Shown one piece after another: positions 30,934 to 40,964 of a stretch of DNA of 64,000 nt. This DNA comes from [Clostridium] methylpentosum DSM 5476 (GTDB lineage: Bacteria > Bacillota > Clostridia > Oscillospirales > Ruminococcaceae): the NCBI GenBank assembly GCA_000158655.1, contig EQ973338.1:536625-600624 (forward strand). The letters run 5' to 3'. The notes below the pieces were generated by a model. That model was not told where the DNA came from, made no database searches, and saw nothing but the letters and a program-made list of their open reading frames with translations. The position numbers and the translations under genes were made by a program. How positions within the stretch are numbered: position 1 is the first letter of the stretch; every line of letters starts with the position of its first letter.

Positions 30934-31677
30934 TTGTTACATCGTAAACCATCAGAAATCTATCAAAAGCCGGTTGAAGTTGCTTTTCGTGATTGCGATA
31001 ATTTGAATCGCATCAAGCTCTCTACTTTAATGTCCTATGTTGCAGACATTGGGGGAGAGGACTATACTATAAAAGGTTATTCACACGATTATTTATGGGA
31101 TCATGGATTTGTCTTCCTCCTTTCCCGGATGACTGTTCGCATCCATCGTTATTTTCAGTCCTATCAGCCGATTACAGTTGAGACATTTGAACGAGGGGTC
31201 AAAGGTCCTCTCTTTTATCGAGATTTTGAAATGCTCGATGAACAGGGAGAAGTAGCTGTGTCAGCACATTCCGCATGGATTTTAGTTCAGCCGGAGTCTA
31301 GAAAAATACTTCGACCTTCCGATTTTCCGAAAGCTACACCGGATAATTTCGATATGGTGATCGATTGCCCAGAACCTGAAAAAATAAAGGTTCCAAAAGA
31401 GATGGAATTGGTGCGGACAAAAACAATTCGCTACACAGATCTGGATTGTAATGGACACACTTACAATGCTGTTTATGCGGATATTGCATACGACAGCATT
31501 CCGTTTGAAAACACACAAAAGCCGTTACGGGATTTTTCAATCAATTTTGTCAATGAGGCGAAACTAGGTGAAGAGCTTAAAATTTATCGGGCAGACGAGA
31601 AGGGAAAGACTTTGGTTCAAGGTCGCGGAGAGAAAGGCGTTTGTTTCACCTGTTCCTTTGAATTCGCGAATATGTAA
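30934..31677 (+). CDS. Acyl-ACP thioesterase (FatA/FatB family)
   Basis: Hydrolyses acyl-ACP to free fatty acid and ACP; the bacterial members are common in gut clostridia. 247 residues forming two hotdog folds; the second carries TDLDCNGHTYNAVYADI (about 167-183) with the conserved Asn-x-His region of the catalytic site. TTG at 30934 is the likely start (GAAAGGAAG lies ahead); no ATG fits. The gene is monocistronic, with terminators on both sides, and the upstream one could control expression. Chain-length preference cannot be told from the sequence. Confidence 0.85.
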   Translation: MLHRKPSEIYQKPVEVAFRDCDNLNRIKLSTLMSYVADIGGEDYTIKGYSHDYLWDHGFVFLLSRMTVRIHRYFQSYQPITVETFERGVKGPLFYRDFEMLDEQGEVAVSAHSAWILVQPESRKILRPSDFPKATPDNFDMVIDCPEPEKIKVPKEMELVRTKTIRYTDLDCNGHTYNAVYADIAYDSIPFENTQKPLRDFSINFVNEAKLGEELKIYRADEKGKTLVQGRGEKGVCFTCSFEFANM

Positions 31678-31730
31678 TTGAATTGAATACAACGAAGGAA
31701 AATGCGAAGTCTAAAAATCTACAATGAATG

Positions 31731-31774
31731 CTGTAAAAAAGGAGAAGTCGAATGAGACTTCTCCTTTTTTACAG
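31731..31774 (+). terminator. Thioesterase terminator
   Basis: A perfect 19-bp stem (31731-31749 with 31756-31774) around GAATGA, containing GGAGAAGTC/GACTTCTCC and a T6 run. Confidence 0.85.
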
Positions 31775-31976
31775 CGGATAAAAATCGCCTGATCCCTATT
31801 TTAAATTAGCAGTTTTGCAGCAGGTGAGCCCAATGATCATTTTTGCAGAACTGTTCTACGTATTGTAAGAAGGCAGAGAGACATAACGTTCAAAAGCAAT
31901 TTGAAGTAAGTTCTATTTAATAGAACATAGAAATAGTGATTAAAAAGTCCAGTGCCTTCAAAGAGAGCTGAAACAC

Positions 31977-33842
31977 TCACTCGTTATTTTCATTTTTACG
32001 TATATAAACTGCTAGTCCATAAGGTCCTATCTCCAATTGATGGGATTGTTGCGGTCGATAAAGACAGTTGTAACCTTTTAAGTTGTGAGAAAAGTTGTGC
32101 GAAACATTTGTATAGTTAATAATCGCAATCGTCTCTCCAGTGTAATCTTTTCTCTTTAGGGCAATGAGGCCTTCTTCACTATCGAGAAACTCGAGCGCAC
32201 CTTCCCCGAGCGCAGGAGATGCCAAGCGCAGCTTTCCGAGCAGACAGACATAATCAATGAGTTCTCGGTTTTCACATCCCCAGGGATAGCAGCCGCGGTT
32301 AAACGGGTCTTTATATCCCTGCAGCCCCGCCTCATCCCCGTAATAGATACAGGGGAGCCCGGGCAGAAAATATTGAAGAGCCATCGCTGCCTTGAGGAGT
32401 TCGACACCATGGCGGTACTGTTCAAAGTTAAGGTGGTGATGTGACTGCCAGCCTCTGTCCTTTCCCTGACAAGACAACCCAGCAAGCACTGTGATCGCGC
32501 GTTCTGTATCATGGGTAGAGAGGGAGTTCATCGCAACATGAAGGGATTGTGGAGGATAGTTTTCAACAATATCAGAAATTCTGTTGATAAAATGACTGCG
32601 ATGTCCACCCCGCAAAAGATCCAAAATAGCCTCTTTAAAGGGATAGTTCATGACACTGTCAAGTTCATCCCCCAAGAAATATTTGCGTCGTACACCATAG
32701 GCCAGTTTGTTGGATGCGTCCTCCCACACCTCGCCGATGAGAAGATTTTCTTCCCCTTCCGCTTTGACTGCTTCCCGGACCCGGGCGATAAAACTGTCCG
32801 GCAGTTCATCTGCGACGTCCAGCCGATAGCCCGACGCCCCGAGCCGCAGCCAGTGGCGCAGGATACCGTCCTCCCCACAGATAAAATTGATGTAATCGGG
32901 ATTGTTCTTGTCAAGCTCAGGAAGAGAGGTGAATCCCCACCAGGACTTGTAAACATCGGGATATTTGAGAAACTGAAACCAGTTTTTATATGGGCTTTCC
33001 GGCGTGTTGAAAGCGCCTGCGCTGTTGTAACGGCTATTCTTGTTAAAATAGATGCTGTCGCTTCCGGTGTGGCTGAAAACTCCGTCCAGGATGATCCGAA
33101 TACCGCATTTTTTCGCCTCACGGCAGAGGTTGATAAAATCCTCTTCTGTGCCGAGCAGGGGATCGATCTTTCTGTAATCAGCAGTGTTATAACGGTGGTT
33201 GGAATGCGCCTCAAAAATGGGATTGAGATAAATCATTGTGACGCCGAGCTGTTGGAGATAAGGGAGTTTTTTCTGGATTCCGAGCAGGTCGCCCCCAAAA
33301 TAGTCGCTGTTTGTGATCTCCCCCTGCTCGTTTGGGAGAAAGTAGGGAAGCCCTCCCCAATCCGAACGCAGTTCACGGTCCTGGGGTACATTCGGATGCT
33401 CCACACCGCTTCTGCAGAATCGATCGGGAAAGATCTGATAGAGAATCCCGCCTTTGATGCTGCTGGGGGTAGTGTAGCCGGGTTTATAAACTGTGAGCTG
33501 ATAATCCCGGCCGGATTCACCGTTGTTGATCACACCGCTAGCATCCTCAAGCGATTTGATGTAGCGGATTTGGTCCCCTTTTTGCAATTTAAACAGATAG
33601 AAGTACACACCTGTATCCACCGGGGTAAAAGAGGCGCGGTAATACAGACAGTCCCCCTTGGTCTTTTGGTATTCCATAGTGACATTGTGCTCATATTGTT
33701 CGCTATAGATAATCAAAGTGACTGAGGAGAACACCCATTCAATCGGAAGATGAACGGTGAACTGAACTTGTGTCCCTGTTTCCACTGCGCCAAAAGGCCG
33801 TTTAAACACAAGGCTGCGACTGTTATAGATGGGTTGCTGCAT
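31977..33842 (-). CDS. Family 13 glycoside hydrolase (neopullulanase/cyclomaltodextrinase-like)
   Basis: Alpha-glucan hydrolase of the alpha-amylase clan. 621 residues: an N-terminal beta-sandwich (about 1-120), then the TIM barrel with DGVFSHTG near 253, nucleophile Asp342 in GYRLDVADE, acid/base Glu371 in LIGEVWED, and transition-state Asp445 in LSTHDTER, then a C-terminal beta domain. All catalytic residues are intact. No signal peptide, so it should act on imported maltodextrins or glycogen. It lies 99 bases downstream of glgP in the same direction; two hairpins fill the gap (33871-33889, 33888-33918). Exact specificity cannot be read off. Confidence 0.88.
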   Translation of the reverse strand: MQQPIYNSRSLVFKRPFGAVETGTQVQFTVHLPIEWVFSSVTLIIYSEQYEHNVTMEYQKTKGDCLYYRASFTPVDTGVYFYLFKLQKGDQIRYIKSLEDASGVINNGESGRDYQLTVYKPGYTTPSSIKGGILYQIFPDRFCRSGVEHPNVPQDRELRSDWGGLPYFLPNEQGEITNSDYFGGDLLGIQKKLPYLQQLGVTMIYLNPIFEAHSNHRYNTADYRKIDPLLGTEEDFINLCREAKKCGIRIILDGVFSHTGSDSIYFNKNSRYNSAGAFNTPESPYKNWFQFLKYPDVYKSWWGFTSLPELDKNNPDYINFICGEDGILRHWLRLGASGYRLDVADELPDSFIARVREAVKAEGEENLLIGEVWEDASNKLAYGVRRKYFLGDELDSVMNYPFKEAILDLLRGGHRSHFINRISDIVENYPPQSLHVAMNSLSTHDTERAITVLAGLSCQGKDRGWQSHHHLNFEQYRHGVELLKAAMALQYFLPGLPCIYYGDEAGLQGYKDPFNRGCYPWGCENRELIDYVCLLGKLRLASPALGEGALEFLDSEEGLIALKRKDYTGETIAIINYTNVSHNFSHNLKGYNCLYRPQQSHQLEIGPYGLAVYIRKNENNE

Positions 33843-33941
33843 GATTCACCTCATTGTATCATAATTTGTATTTGCTTTAAGAAAGCAAATGTCACCCATA
33901 CAAAAGATGAGTGACATTCATTTTATTCGCCTGAAACCAGC

Positions 33942-36332
33942 TTAGTTGAGTTTCCAGATTTTTTGCGCATAGTCCTCAATTGCCCGGTCAGCTGAAAAAT
34001 ATCCAGCGCCTGCAATGTTGATCGCAGACATTTCGTTCCACTTTTTGCGGTCAAGATAGAGTTCACTCACCTTATTCTGCGCCTTGCGGTAGGAATCAAA
34101 GTCAGCCAGTACCATATAGGGGTCATTGAATTTCAGAGAGTTTGCGATGTCCTCAAATGTTTGGCCGTTGATTCCACTGAGCATCAGGTCAATTGCACGC
34201 CGAATGGTCGGGTTTGAGTTGTAAATCTCGATCGGGGAGTAACCAATTTCTTTGCGCTGTACAACTTCTTCAGCCGTCATACCAAAGACAATCATGTTGT
34301 CATCCCCGACAATGTCGTGAATCTCCACGTTTGCGCCGTCAAGGGTACCCAGTGTGATCGCCCCGTTGAGCATAAATTTCATATTGCCAGTGCCGCTTGC
34401 CTCGGTGCCCGCAAGGCTGATCTGTTCGCTGATTTCACTCGCCGGCATAATCAGCTCGGAGAGGGTGACGCTGTAATCCTCAATATAGACAACGCTGAGT
34501 TTGTCAGAAATCTGGGAATTCCGCGCAATCTCCTCAGAGAGGCAACAGAGCAGTTTGATGATTTGCTTGGCCATGTAATAGCCGGGGGCAGCCTTTGCTC
34601 CAAAAATATAGGTTTTGGGGACAAACGGCGCATCCGGGTTGTCAAGCAGATAAAGGTAATCGGTGATGATGTTGAGCGCATTCAGATGCTGGCGCTTGTA
34701 CTCATGCATTCGTTTGACTTGCACGTCAAAGATCGAGTCGACATTCATGCTGATTTTTTGTTTTTTCAGCATGTAGTCCGCAAGCGCTTGCTTTGCGGTC
34801 TGCTTTGCTTGCTCGAGCTTTTTCTGAACAGCAGAATCAGCGGCAAATTTTTTGAATTTTGCAAGCTCAGAGGCGTCTTCGATAAAGCCGTCGCCAATGG
34901 TCTCTTTGAGCAGGGAGGTCAGCGCTGGATTGGACTGGCTGAGCCATCTGCGGTAAGCGATGCCGTTTGTGACATTGGTGAATTTATCCGGTGTCATCTT
35001 GTAGAAATCGTTGAACACATCGTCCTTTATAATTTCACTGTGCAGCCGGGAAACACCGTTCACCGTATGCGTCGCGTAGACACAGAGATTTGCCATGCGG
35101 ACCTGATGGTTGGAGAGGATGGCCATGCGCTCAATCCGCATCTGATCCCAGCCAAAGCACATATTCATCTCTTCGACAAACCGGCGGTTGATCTCAGCGA
35201 CAATTTGGTAAATTCGGGGAAGGATTTCCTTGAAAATATCCTCGTTCCAAATTTCCAGCGCTTCTTTCATAACCGTGTGATTGGTGTAGGCAAAAGTTTC
35301 CCGCACAATTTTCCACGCCTGATCCCAGCCATAGCCGCACTCATCGAGCAGAATTCGCATGAGCTCGGGAATTGCAAGGGTTGGGTGGGTGTCGTTGATG
35401 TGGATTGCGTTTTTCTCAGCAAAGTTGTCAAGTGTGCCGTAATCCCGCATATGCCGGTTGGTGATGTCCGCGATGGAAGCTGCGCAGAGGAAGTACTGCT
35501 GGCGCAGGCGGAGCATCTTGCCCTGGGTGTGGTTGTCGTTCGGATAGAGAATTTTAGAGATTGCTTCAGCGGAGATGCTCTGGCCCAGCGCGCCGGTGTA
35601 ATCGCCGCGATTAAAGCTCTCCATATCAAACGCAGGGGATTCCGCCTTCCACAGGCGAAGGACGGAAACGCCGGTGCTGTTGTAACCGGACACATACATA
35701 TCATAGGGGACCGCTTTGACGACCGAATAGTTCTTGTGGCTGCTGTAGTGGTAGCCATTGTCCCAGAACTCGTCGATGTGTCCGCCAAAGTGAACGTCCA
35801 CCGCGAGCTCGGGCTGCGGATTGAGCCAAACCTCACCGCCAGGCAGCCAGTTGTCGGGCAGCTCAGTCTGCCAGCCGTCGATGATTTTCTGTTTAAAGAT
35901 GCCGAACTCGTAGAGGATGGAATATCCATAGGAGTTGTAACCGCGGGTGGCAAGGCCATCGAGATAGCAAGCAGCCAAGCGGCCGAGTCCTCCATTGCCG
36001 AGACCTGCATCCGGTTCGCACTCATAGATGTCTGAAAGATTGACGTCAAACTCTTTGAGAATCTCCCGGATATCCTCGGTGAGCATCAGGTTGTGCAGGT
36101 TGGTTTTGAGGGAACGGCCCATTAAAAATTCCATGCTCAGGTAGCTGACCTGTTTTCTGCCGGTGGAAGCGTTGTGGGCCTTAAAATGTTTGGATTTATT
36201 TTCGAGCAGTTTGTTGACAACCATCGAAACAGCTTTGTAGTATTTTTCGTTGGAGGCGGTCTCCGGCTTGACACGGAGTGTCCCAAGGTTTTTTACAATT
36301 TCACTTTTTAAGTAGCTTTTTGAGTAGTTCAT
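33942..36332 (-). CDS. glgP: Glycogen/starch/maltodextrin phosphorylase
   Basis: PLP enzyme releasing glucose-1-phosphate from alpha-1,4-glucans. 796 residues: N-terminal LSMEFLMGRSLKTNLHNL, EPDAGLGNGGLGRLAACYLD near 113, the substrate-gate region DTHPTLAIPELMRIL near 325, and the PLP-binding EASGTGNMKFMLNG near 643, where the Lys carries the cofactor. ATG at 36332 has AGAGAGGAGCACATT ahead. Promoter at 36401-36429. Together with the downstream family 13 enzyme it makes a small intracellular alpha-glucan degradation unit. Confidence 0.96.
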   Translation of the reverse strand: MNYSKSYLKSEIVKNLGTLRVKPETASNEKYYKAVSMVVNKLLENKSKHFKAHNASTGRKQVSYLSMEFLMGRSLKTNLHNLMLTEDIREILKEFDVNLSDIYECEPDAGLGNGGLGRLAACYLDGLATRGYNSYGYSILYEFGIFKQKIIDGWQTELPDNWLPGGEVWLNPQPELAVDVHFGGHIDEFWDNGYHYSSHKNYSVVKAVPYDMYVSGYNSTGVSVLRLWKAESPAFDMESFNRGDYTGALGQSISAEAISKILYPNDNHTQGKMLRLRQQYFLCAASIADITNRHMRDYGTLDNFAEKNAIHINDTHPTLAIPELMRILLDECGYGWDQAWKIVRETFAYTNHTVMKEALEIWNEDIFKEILPRIYQIVAEINRRFVEEMNMCFGWDQMRIERMAILSNHQVRMANLCVYATHTVNGVSRLHSEIIKDDVFNDFYKMTPDKFTNVTNGIAYRRWLSQSNPALTSLLKETIGDGFIEDASELAKFKKFAADSAVQKKLEQAKQTAKQALADYMLKKQKISMNVDSIFDVQVKRMHEYKRQHLNALNIITDYLYLLDNPDAPFVPKTYIFGAKAAPGYYMAKQIIKLLCCLSEEIARNSQISDKLSVVYIEDYSVTLSELIMPASEISEQISLAGTEASGTGNMKFMLNGAITLGTLDGANVEIHDIVGDDNMIVFGMTAEEVVQRKEIGYSPIEIYNSNPTIRRAIDLMLSGINGQTFEDIANSLKFNDPYMVLADFDSYRKAQNKVSELYLDRKKWNEMSAINIAGAGYFSADRAIEDYAQKIWKLN

Positions 36333-36400
36333 AATGTGCTCCTCTCTTTGGGTACCTGCGGCAAAACCTGATTTCTGCGGCAATGCAGATACATAATTTT

Positions 36401-36429
36401 ATTATATCTGGTTTTTTCAGAAAAATCAA
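36401..36429 (-). promoter_or_regulatory. glgP promoter
   Basis: Minus-strand TTGATT (36429-36424), 17-base spacer, TATAAT (36406-36401), about 70 bases before the glgP start. The rest of 36333-36690 has no gene; the divergent zapA signals lie at its right end, with a TATAAT at 36615-36620. Confidence 0.7.
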
Positions 36430-36690
36430 ACGCCAAAAGGTGTGGATTTTGCCTATATTTCGGGAGTATAACTGGTGATATCCCACAACTGGTTACTTCA
36501 TTTACTCAAGTAGTTCGATTTTAAACAGTTTCTCCCCCAAATATTTTTTGAAATTCAGGTAAACTGCGGCGTGAATTTTTTTCGAAATGCCTTTTCCTAA
36601 CGGGAATAGTATTGTATAATAGAGTTTATATACCAATTCCTTTTAGATGAAAGAAGAAAAATCAGCCGTTTGACGGCGTGGAGGTTAAAC

Positions 36691-37110
36691 ATGCAGTACA
36701 ACAGAGTGGAAGTTTACATATGCGGGAAACGGTACGTGCTCCAGACTTCGGACGATCCCGAGTATATTAAAGAGCTTGCCCGCCAGCTGGATAAAAAACT
36801 CAATGATATTTTTAACGTAGACGATACGATTTCTTTAATCGACGCATCGATTCTCGTTGCAATGGAGATCATGGACGAAAGCCTCAAAAACACCTCGAGC
36901 ATCGATAATATCCGCGCCCAGGTGAAAACCTATGTGGAGGAGGCGGCTCAGGCTAGGGCGGAAACGGAGCAGTACAAAAAGCGGATCGCCCAGCTCGAGC
37001 AGGTAATCGAAAAACAAAAAACAGAACTGGAGATTTACTCTCTGAGGGATCATATTGAAAAAAAATCCAATGAACCAAAAAACAATTACCCAGTCAACAA
37101 CCGCCGCTGA
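36691..37110 (+). CDS. zapA: Cell division protein ZapA
   Basis: FtsZ-ring-associated protein that bundles FtsZ filaments. 139 residues: N-terminal ZapA domain (VEVYICGKRYVLQTSDDPEY, LARQLDKKLNDIF, up to about 65) and a long C-terminal coiled coil (about 70-125). ATG at 36691 is preceded by GTGGAGGTTAAAC. Its end overlaps the start of the U32 peptidase gene by 56 bases if the latter starts at its TTG. Confidence 0.88.
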   Translation: MQYNRVEVYICGKRYVLQTSDDPEYIKELARQLDKKLNDIFNVDDTISLIDASILVAMEIMDESLKNTSSIDNIRAQVKTYVEEAAQARAETEQYKKRIAQLEQVIEKQKTELEIYSLRDHIEKKSNEPKNNYPVNNRR

Positions 37111-39154
37111 GTGCGAAGTGCTTGCGCCAGCCGGTCAGCCTGAGAGCGTCCTTGCGGCGGTCCGGAACGGCGCGGATAGCATCTATCTTGGAATGCACGC
37201 CCTGAACGCCCGCCGCAGCGCCAAGAATTTTTCCTATGATCAGCTTGAAGAGGCGGTGAAATTCTGTCGCCTCAACAGTGTCCGGGTGTACGTTACCCTC
37301 AACACAATTTTTTTTGACAGCGAGCGGGAGGAATTGATCGACTGTATTCAAGCCGGTTGTGAGCTGGGGGTTGACGCCTTTATTGTGCAGGATCTCGGGG
37401 TTGCCCAACTGGTCAAGCAGATGGCGCCCGACATACCGCTGCACGGTTCGACCCAGATGAGCATTCACACTCCCTCCGGGGCACAGCTGCTCAAGGATTG
37501 GGGATTCAAGCGGGTGGTGCTTGCGCGGGAGATGAGTCTTCGGGAAATCGCCGAAGTCGCGGATCGGGTGGATATCGAGCTCGAGGCATTTGTGCACGGA
37601 GCGCTCTGCATGTGCGTTTCCGGGCAGTGTTATTTGAGCGGGATGCTGGGCGGGCGCAGCGCCAACCGCGGCATGTGTGCGCAGCCCTGCCGCCTGCCTT
37701 TTTCAGCGGGACGAAAAGGGGCGTGCGACCTCTCGCTCAAAGATTTGAGCGCTGTGGAGCGGGTGGATGAACTGCGTGCAGCTGGGGTATGCTCCCTTAA
37801 AATCGAGGGGAGAATGAAGCGCCCGGAATACGTGGCAGCCGCAGTGCGCGCCTGTCGCGACGCGGTGGACGGGAGATCCCCCGATCTGGAGACTCTGCGC
37901 GCGGTGTTTTCCAGAAGCGGATTTACAGACAGTTATTTGGACGGCAGGCCTGGGCCTGCCATGTTTGGCGTGCGGGAAAAACAGGACGTTGTCGCGGCCT
38001 CCCCCAAGCTGCTCAAGCAGTTGGAAAACAGCTACCAAAAGCCGGTTGGCCGGGTGAGCGTTTCACTCACCTTTCACATGCGGGACGGGCTCCCCTGCGA
38101 GCTCTGCCTCAGCGATGGTCAAAACACTGTCCGGGTTGCGGGGCGGGAGCCTGAGCCCGCCCTCCGAGTTGCTCTGGATGAGCAGAAGCTTATGCAGTCG
38201 CTGACTAAATTCGGCGGCACCGTATTTTCCGTTCAGGATTGTCAGATTACCCTCGACGAAGGGCTCAGCCTCCCTGTTTCGGAACTCAATCGGATGCGCA
38301 GAGAGGCTGTGGAACAACTCACCGAGTTGAGAGGACAGGTACAACCTAAGCGGTTTTGTCCTTCTGTTGAGGACAGTTTGGATTTCAGCATGCAGACGTT
38401 TTGCGGACTGCGCGGAGAATTCGACCGGTTCGAGCAGATTCCGTTGGACCAAATCGATTTGTTTGACTGGATCGCCGTGGATTTGGACGAGCTTGTTTCA
38501 AATATTAAAAAATTGGACAGACTAAAGGAGAAACTCATCATTCTCCCTCCTCGCGGGATGTTTGGCAGGGAAGGAGAAGTAAAGCAAAAGTTTCAACAAC
38601 TTTTTGAGAGTGGGTTGAAAGATTTACTGGTGCTCAATCTTGCGCAGCTTCAGCTGGGCAGAGAAATTGGATTTCGGCTGCACGGCGGATTTTCGCTCAA
38701 TTTATCCAATACAGAAAGTATTAGATATCTTGAACAATACGGTTTGTTGGATTGTGTCCTTTCCCCAGAACTGACACTGGCCCAAATTCGATCTCTCGGC
38801 GGAGCGATTCCAAAGGGAATCTTGGTTTACGGGCATCTCCCACTGATGCTCACCCGCAACTGCCCTGTGCGAAACGCCAAAAGCTGTGGGGAATGCGCAG
38901 GCAAATCACATCTGACTGACCGCAAGGGACTTCGTTTTGAAGTGCGCTGTCGAGGTGGATGCAGCGAACTCTACAACCCAGCGCCTCTGTGGATGGCCGA
39001 CCGGATGAGGGAGGTAGAGAATATTTCATTTGGAGTGCTGAAATTTACCTATGAGTCGCAGTACCAAGTGCGCCAGGTGATTGAAAAATTTCAACAAAAA
39101 GTAAAACTTGATGAACATATTACCCGTGGTTTGTATTACCGCGGTGTGGAATAG
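37055..39154 (+). CDS. U32-family peptidase-like protein (RlhA/TrhP type)
   Basis: Members of this family include RlhA (23S rRNA C2501 hydroxylation) and TrhP (tRNA ho5U synthesis); true protease activity is doubtful. 699 residues: ECEVLAPAGQPESVLAAVRNGADSIYLG near 20-47 (in parts), the signature LEAFVHGALCMCVSGQCYLS near 176 with clustered Cys, GRSANRGMCAQPCRLP near 200, KIEGRMKRPEYV, and a long C-terminal part with another Cys group (CPVRNAKSCGECAG) as in the DUF3656-containing long forms. TTG at 37055 has GAGGGA 5 bases upstream; ATG at 37070 is the alternative. Which RNA it modifies is not evident. Confidence 0.85.
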   Translation: MKKNPMNQKTITQSTTAAECEVLAPAGQPESVLAAVRNGADSIYLGMHALNARRSAKNFSYDQLEEAVKFCRLNSVRVYVTLNTIFFDSEREELIDCIQAGCELGVDAFIVQDLGVAQLVKQMAPDIPLHGSTQMSIHTPSGAQLLKDWGFKRVVLAREMSLREIAEVADRVDIELEAFVHGALCMCVSGQCYLSGMLGGRSANRGMCAQPCRLPFSAGRKGACDLSLKDLSAVERVDELRAAGVCSLKIEGRMKRPEYVAAAVRACRDAVDGRSPDLETLRAVFSRSGFTDSYLDGRPGPAMFGVREKQDVVAASPKLLKQLENSYQKPVGRVSVSLTFHMRDGLPCELCLSDGQNTVRVAGREPEPALRVALDEQKLMQSLTKFGGTVFSVQDCQITLDEGLSLPVSELNRMRREAVEQLTELRGQVQPKRFCPSVEDSLDFSMQTFCGLRGEFDRFEQIPLDQIDLFDWIAVDLDELVSNIKKLDRLKEKLIILPPRGMFGREGEVKQKFQQLFESGLKDLLVLNLAQLQLGREIGFRLHGGFSLNLSNTESIRYLEQYGLLDCVLSPELTLAQIRSLGGAIPKGILVYGHLPLMLTRNCPVRNAKSCGECAGKSHLTDRKGLRFEVRCRGGCSELYNPAPLWMADRMREVENISFGVLKFTYESQYQVRQVIEKFQQKVKLDEHITRGLYYRGVE

Positions 39155-39165
39155 AGGGATTATCA

Positions 39166-39729
39166 GTGAAAATTATTCTTGCTTCTCAATCGCCTCGGCG
39201 CCGCGAGCTGCTCAAGCTCGTCACCCCGGAATTTGAGGTGATACCGTCTCAGCTCGACGAGAGCAGTGTAGCGGTCGAACCGGTGGATTATTATGCGGAA
39301 CGGCTGGCACGCGCCAAAGCGCTTGAAATCGCCCAGAAATACCCGGAGGATGTAGTGATCGGCTGCGACACTGTGGTGCTTTTGGCAGAGCGCATTCTCG
39401 GCAAGCCAAAAGACCGTGAGGAGGCGCAAGAAATGCTGCGCTTTTTATCCGGCCGCACCCACAAGGTGATCACTGGAGTGTCCTTGATGAGAGGACAGCG
39501 CGCAGTCAGCTTTTCTCAAGTGACTGAGGTGGAATTTTTCAACCTCACCGACCGGGAAATCGATGAGTACATCGCAACCGGCGAGCCGTTTGACAAGGCG
39601 GGCGGCTACGGCATCCAAGGATATGGCAGCCTCTTGGTTGAGGAGATCCGAGGGGATTTTTTCAACGTTGTCGGACTGCCGGTGGCGCGGCTTAAGAAGG
39701 AACTTGACGTTTTTATGAATATACAGTGA
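39166..39729 (+). CDS. maf: Maf nucleotide pyrophosphatase
   Basis: Hydrolyses non-canonical or normal dTTP/UTP-type nucleotides; house-cleaning and division-linked protein beside mreB in Firmicutes. 187 residues: LASQSPRRRELLKLV near 4-18, the catalytic VVIGCDTVVLL near 63, and GVSLMRGQ; PFDKAGGYGIQG near 143. GTG at 39166 with AGAGGGATTATCA ahead. Confidence 0.93.
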   Translation: MKIILASQSPRRRELLKLVTPEFEVIPSQLDESSVAVEPVDYYAERLARAKALEIAQKYPEDVVIGCDTVVLLAERILGKPKDREEAQEMLRFLSGRTHKVITGVSLMRGQRAVSFSQVTEVEFFNLTDREIDEYIATGEPFDKAGGYGIQGYGSLLVEEIRGDFFNVVGLPVARLKKELDVFMNIQ

Positions 39730-39746
39730 AATTTCGTCCAAACAGA

Positions 39747-39775
39747 TTGAGAAAAAGTTTTTTTAGGGTTATAAT
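39747..39775 (+). promoter_or_regulatory. mreB operon promoter
   Basis: TTGAGA (39747-39752), 17-base spacer, TATAAT (39770-39775), 60 bases before mreB. Confidence 0.75.
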
Positions 39776-39834
39776 AAATGAGTTAATAAGTCAACTGGAA
39801 TATTCTGGTTTTTACGTATAGAGAGGAGCACACT

Positions 39835-40854
39835 ATGGGAGCATTTTCTAGGGATATTGGTATCGATTTGGGTACCGCCAACACGTTGGTGTTTATGAAG
39901 GGGAAGGGCATCATCATCCGCGAGCCTTCGGTTGTCGCGGTGGACACTCGCACCGATGTGGTCAAATGTGTTGGACAGGAAGCAAAGGACGTTATCGGCA
40001 GAACTCCGGGCTCGATCAAAGCGGTTCGTCCGCTCAAAGACGGGGTTATCGCTGATTTTGATATTACCACCAGTATGCTTGAACAATTCATCCGCAAGGC
40101 GCTGCACAAGACCTTTATGGCTCGCCCCCGCGTCATCATCTGCATCCCTTCGGGCGTCACTGCCGTTGAAAAGAGGGCAGTCCGCGAGTCCACCGAAAAA
40201 GCGGGCGCAAAGAGGGTTTCGATTATTGAGGAGCCGATGGCAGCCGCGATTGGCGCAGGGCTTCCGGTCGCAGAGCCGACCGGCAACATGGTCGTGGATA
40301 TCGGCGGTGGAACCTCCGAGGTTGCAGTCATTTCGCTCGGCGGCATTGTTGCGGCAAAGTCTGTCCGCGTCGGCGGAGATGAGTTCGATAACTCCATCAT
40401 CAATTTCATAAAGAAAAAATACAACCTGCTCATCGGCGAGCGCACTGCGGAAAACATTAAAATCACCATCGGCTCAGCATTCCCGTTTGAGACTGAGGAA
40501 ACGATGAACATCAAGGGCAGAAACCTACTCAACGGTCTGCCGGAAAACATTCAGATCTCCTCGGATGAAATCCGTGAGGCGCTTGCAGATCCACTCGCAA
40601 ACGTGCTTGACGCGGTGCGGGTTACGCTCGAAAAAACTCCGCCGGAGCTTGCTGCGGACATCATTGATCAGGGAATCACCCTCACCGGTGGCGGCGCGCT
40701 GCTGCGCGGCCTTGACCAGCTGATTGCACAGGAAACCGGTATGCCGGTCTACATTGCGGAAAATCCGCTTGACTGCGTGGCTGAGGGAACGGGCAAAGTC
40801 CTCGAAAACATTGATAAGCTGCACGATGTGCTCAACGACGACAGCAAATTCTAA
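39835..40854 (+). CDS. mreB: Rod-shape-determining actin homologue MreB
   Basis: Membrane-bound filaments that orient the elongasome. 339 residues: [19 protein letters not shown] near 8, [32 protein letters not shown] near 131, the ATP-binding [20 protein letters not shown] near 151, and [14 protein letters not shown]-type phosphate loop near 282. GAGAGGAGCACACT precedes the ATG. First gene of mreBCD-mrdA. Confidence 0.97.
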   Translation: MGAFSRDIGIDLGTANTLVFMKGKGIIIREPSVVAVDTRTDVVKCVGQEAKDVIGRTPGSIKAVRPLKDGVIADFDITTSMLEQFIRKALHKTFMARPRVIICIPSGVTAVEKRAVRESTEKAGAKRVSIIEEPMAAAIGAGLPVAEPTGNMVVDIGGGTSEVAVISLGGIVAAKSVRVGGDEFDNSIINFIKKKYNLLIGERTAENIKITIGSAFPFETEETMNIKGRNLLNGLPENIQISSDEIREALADPLANVLDAVRVTLEKTPPELAADIIDQGITLTGGGALLRGLDQLIAQETGMPVYIAENPLDCVAEGTGKVLENIDKLHDVLNDDSKF

Positions 40855-40964
40855 CTCTGGTTACAACCCAAACAAAATCAATTTCAAAAGACTGAGTTTC
40901 GGACAACTGGCAACACGAGGCTCGGTCTTGTCCCGTTTTCAATTCTATACAGACGAGGTGGCTT

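Noticed and set aside
34317-36035. Open frame opposite glgP
   Set aside because: Antisense shadow of glgP.
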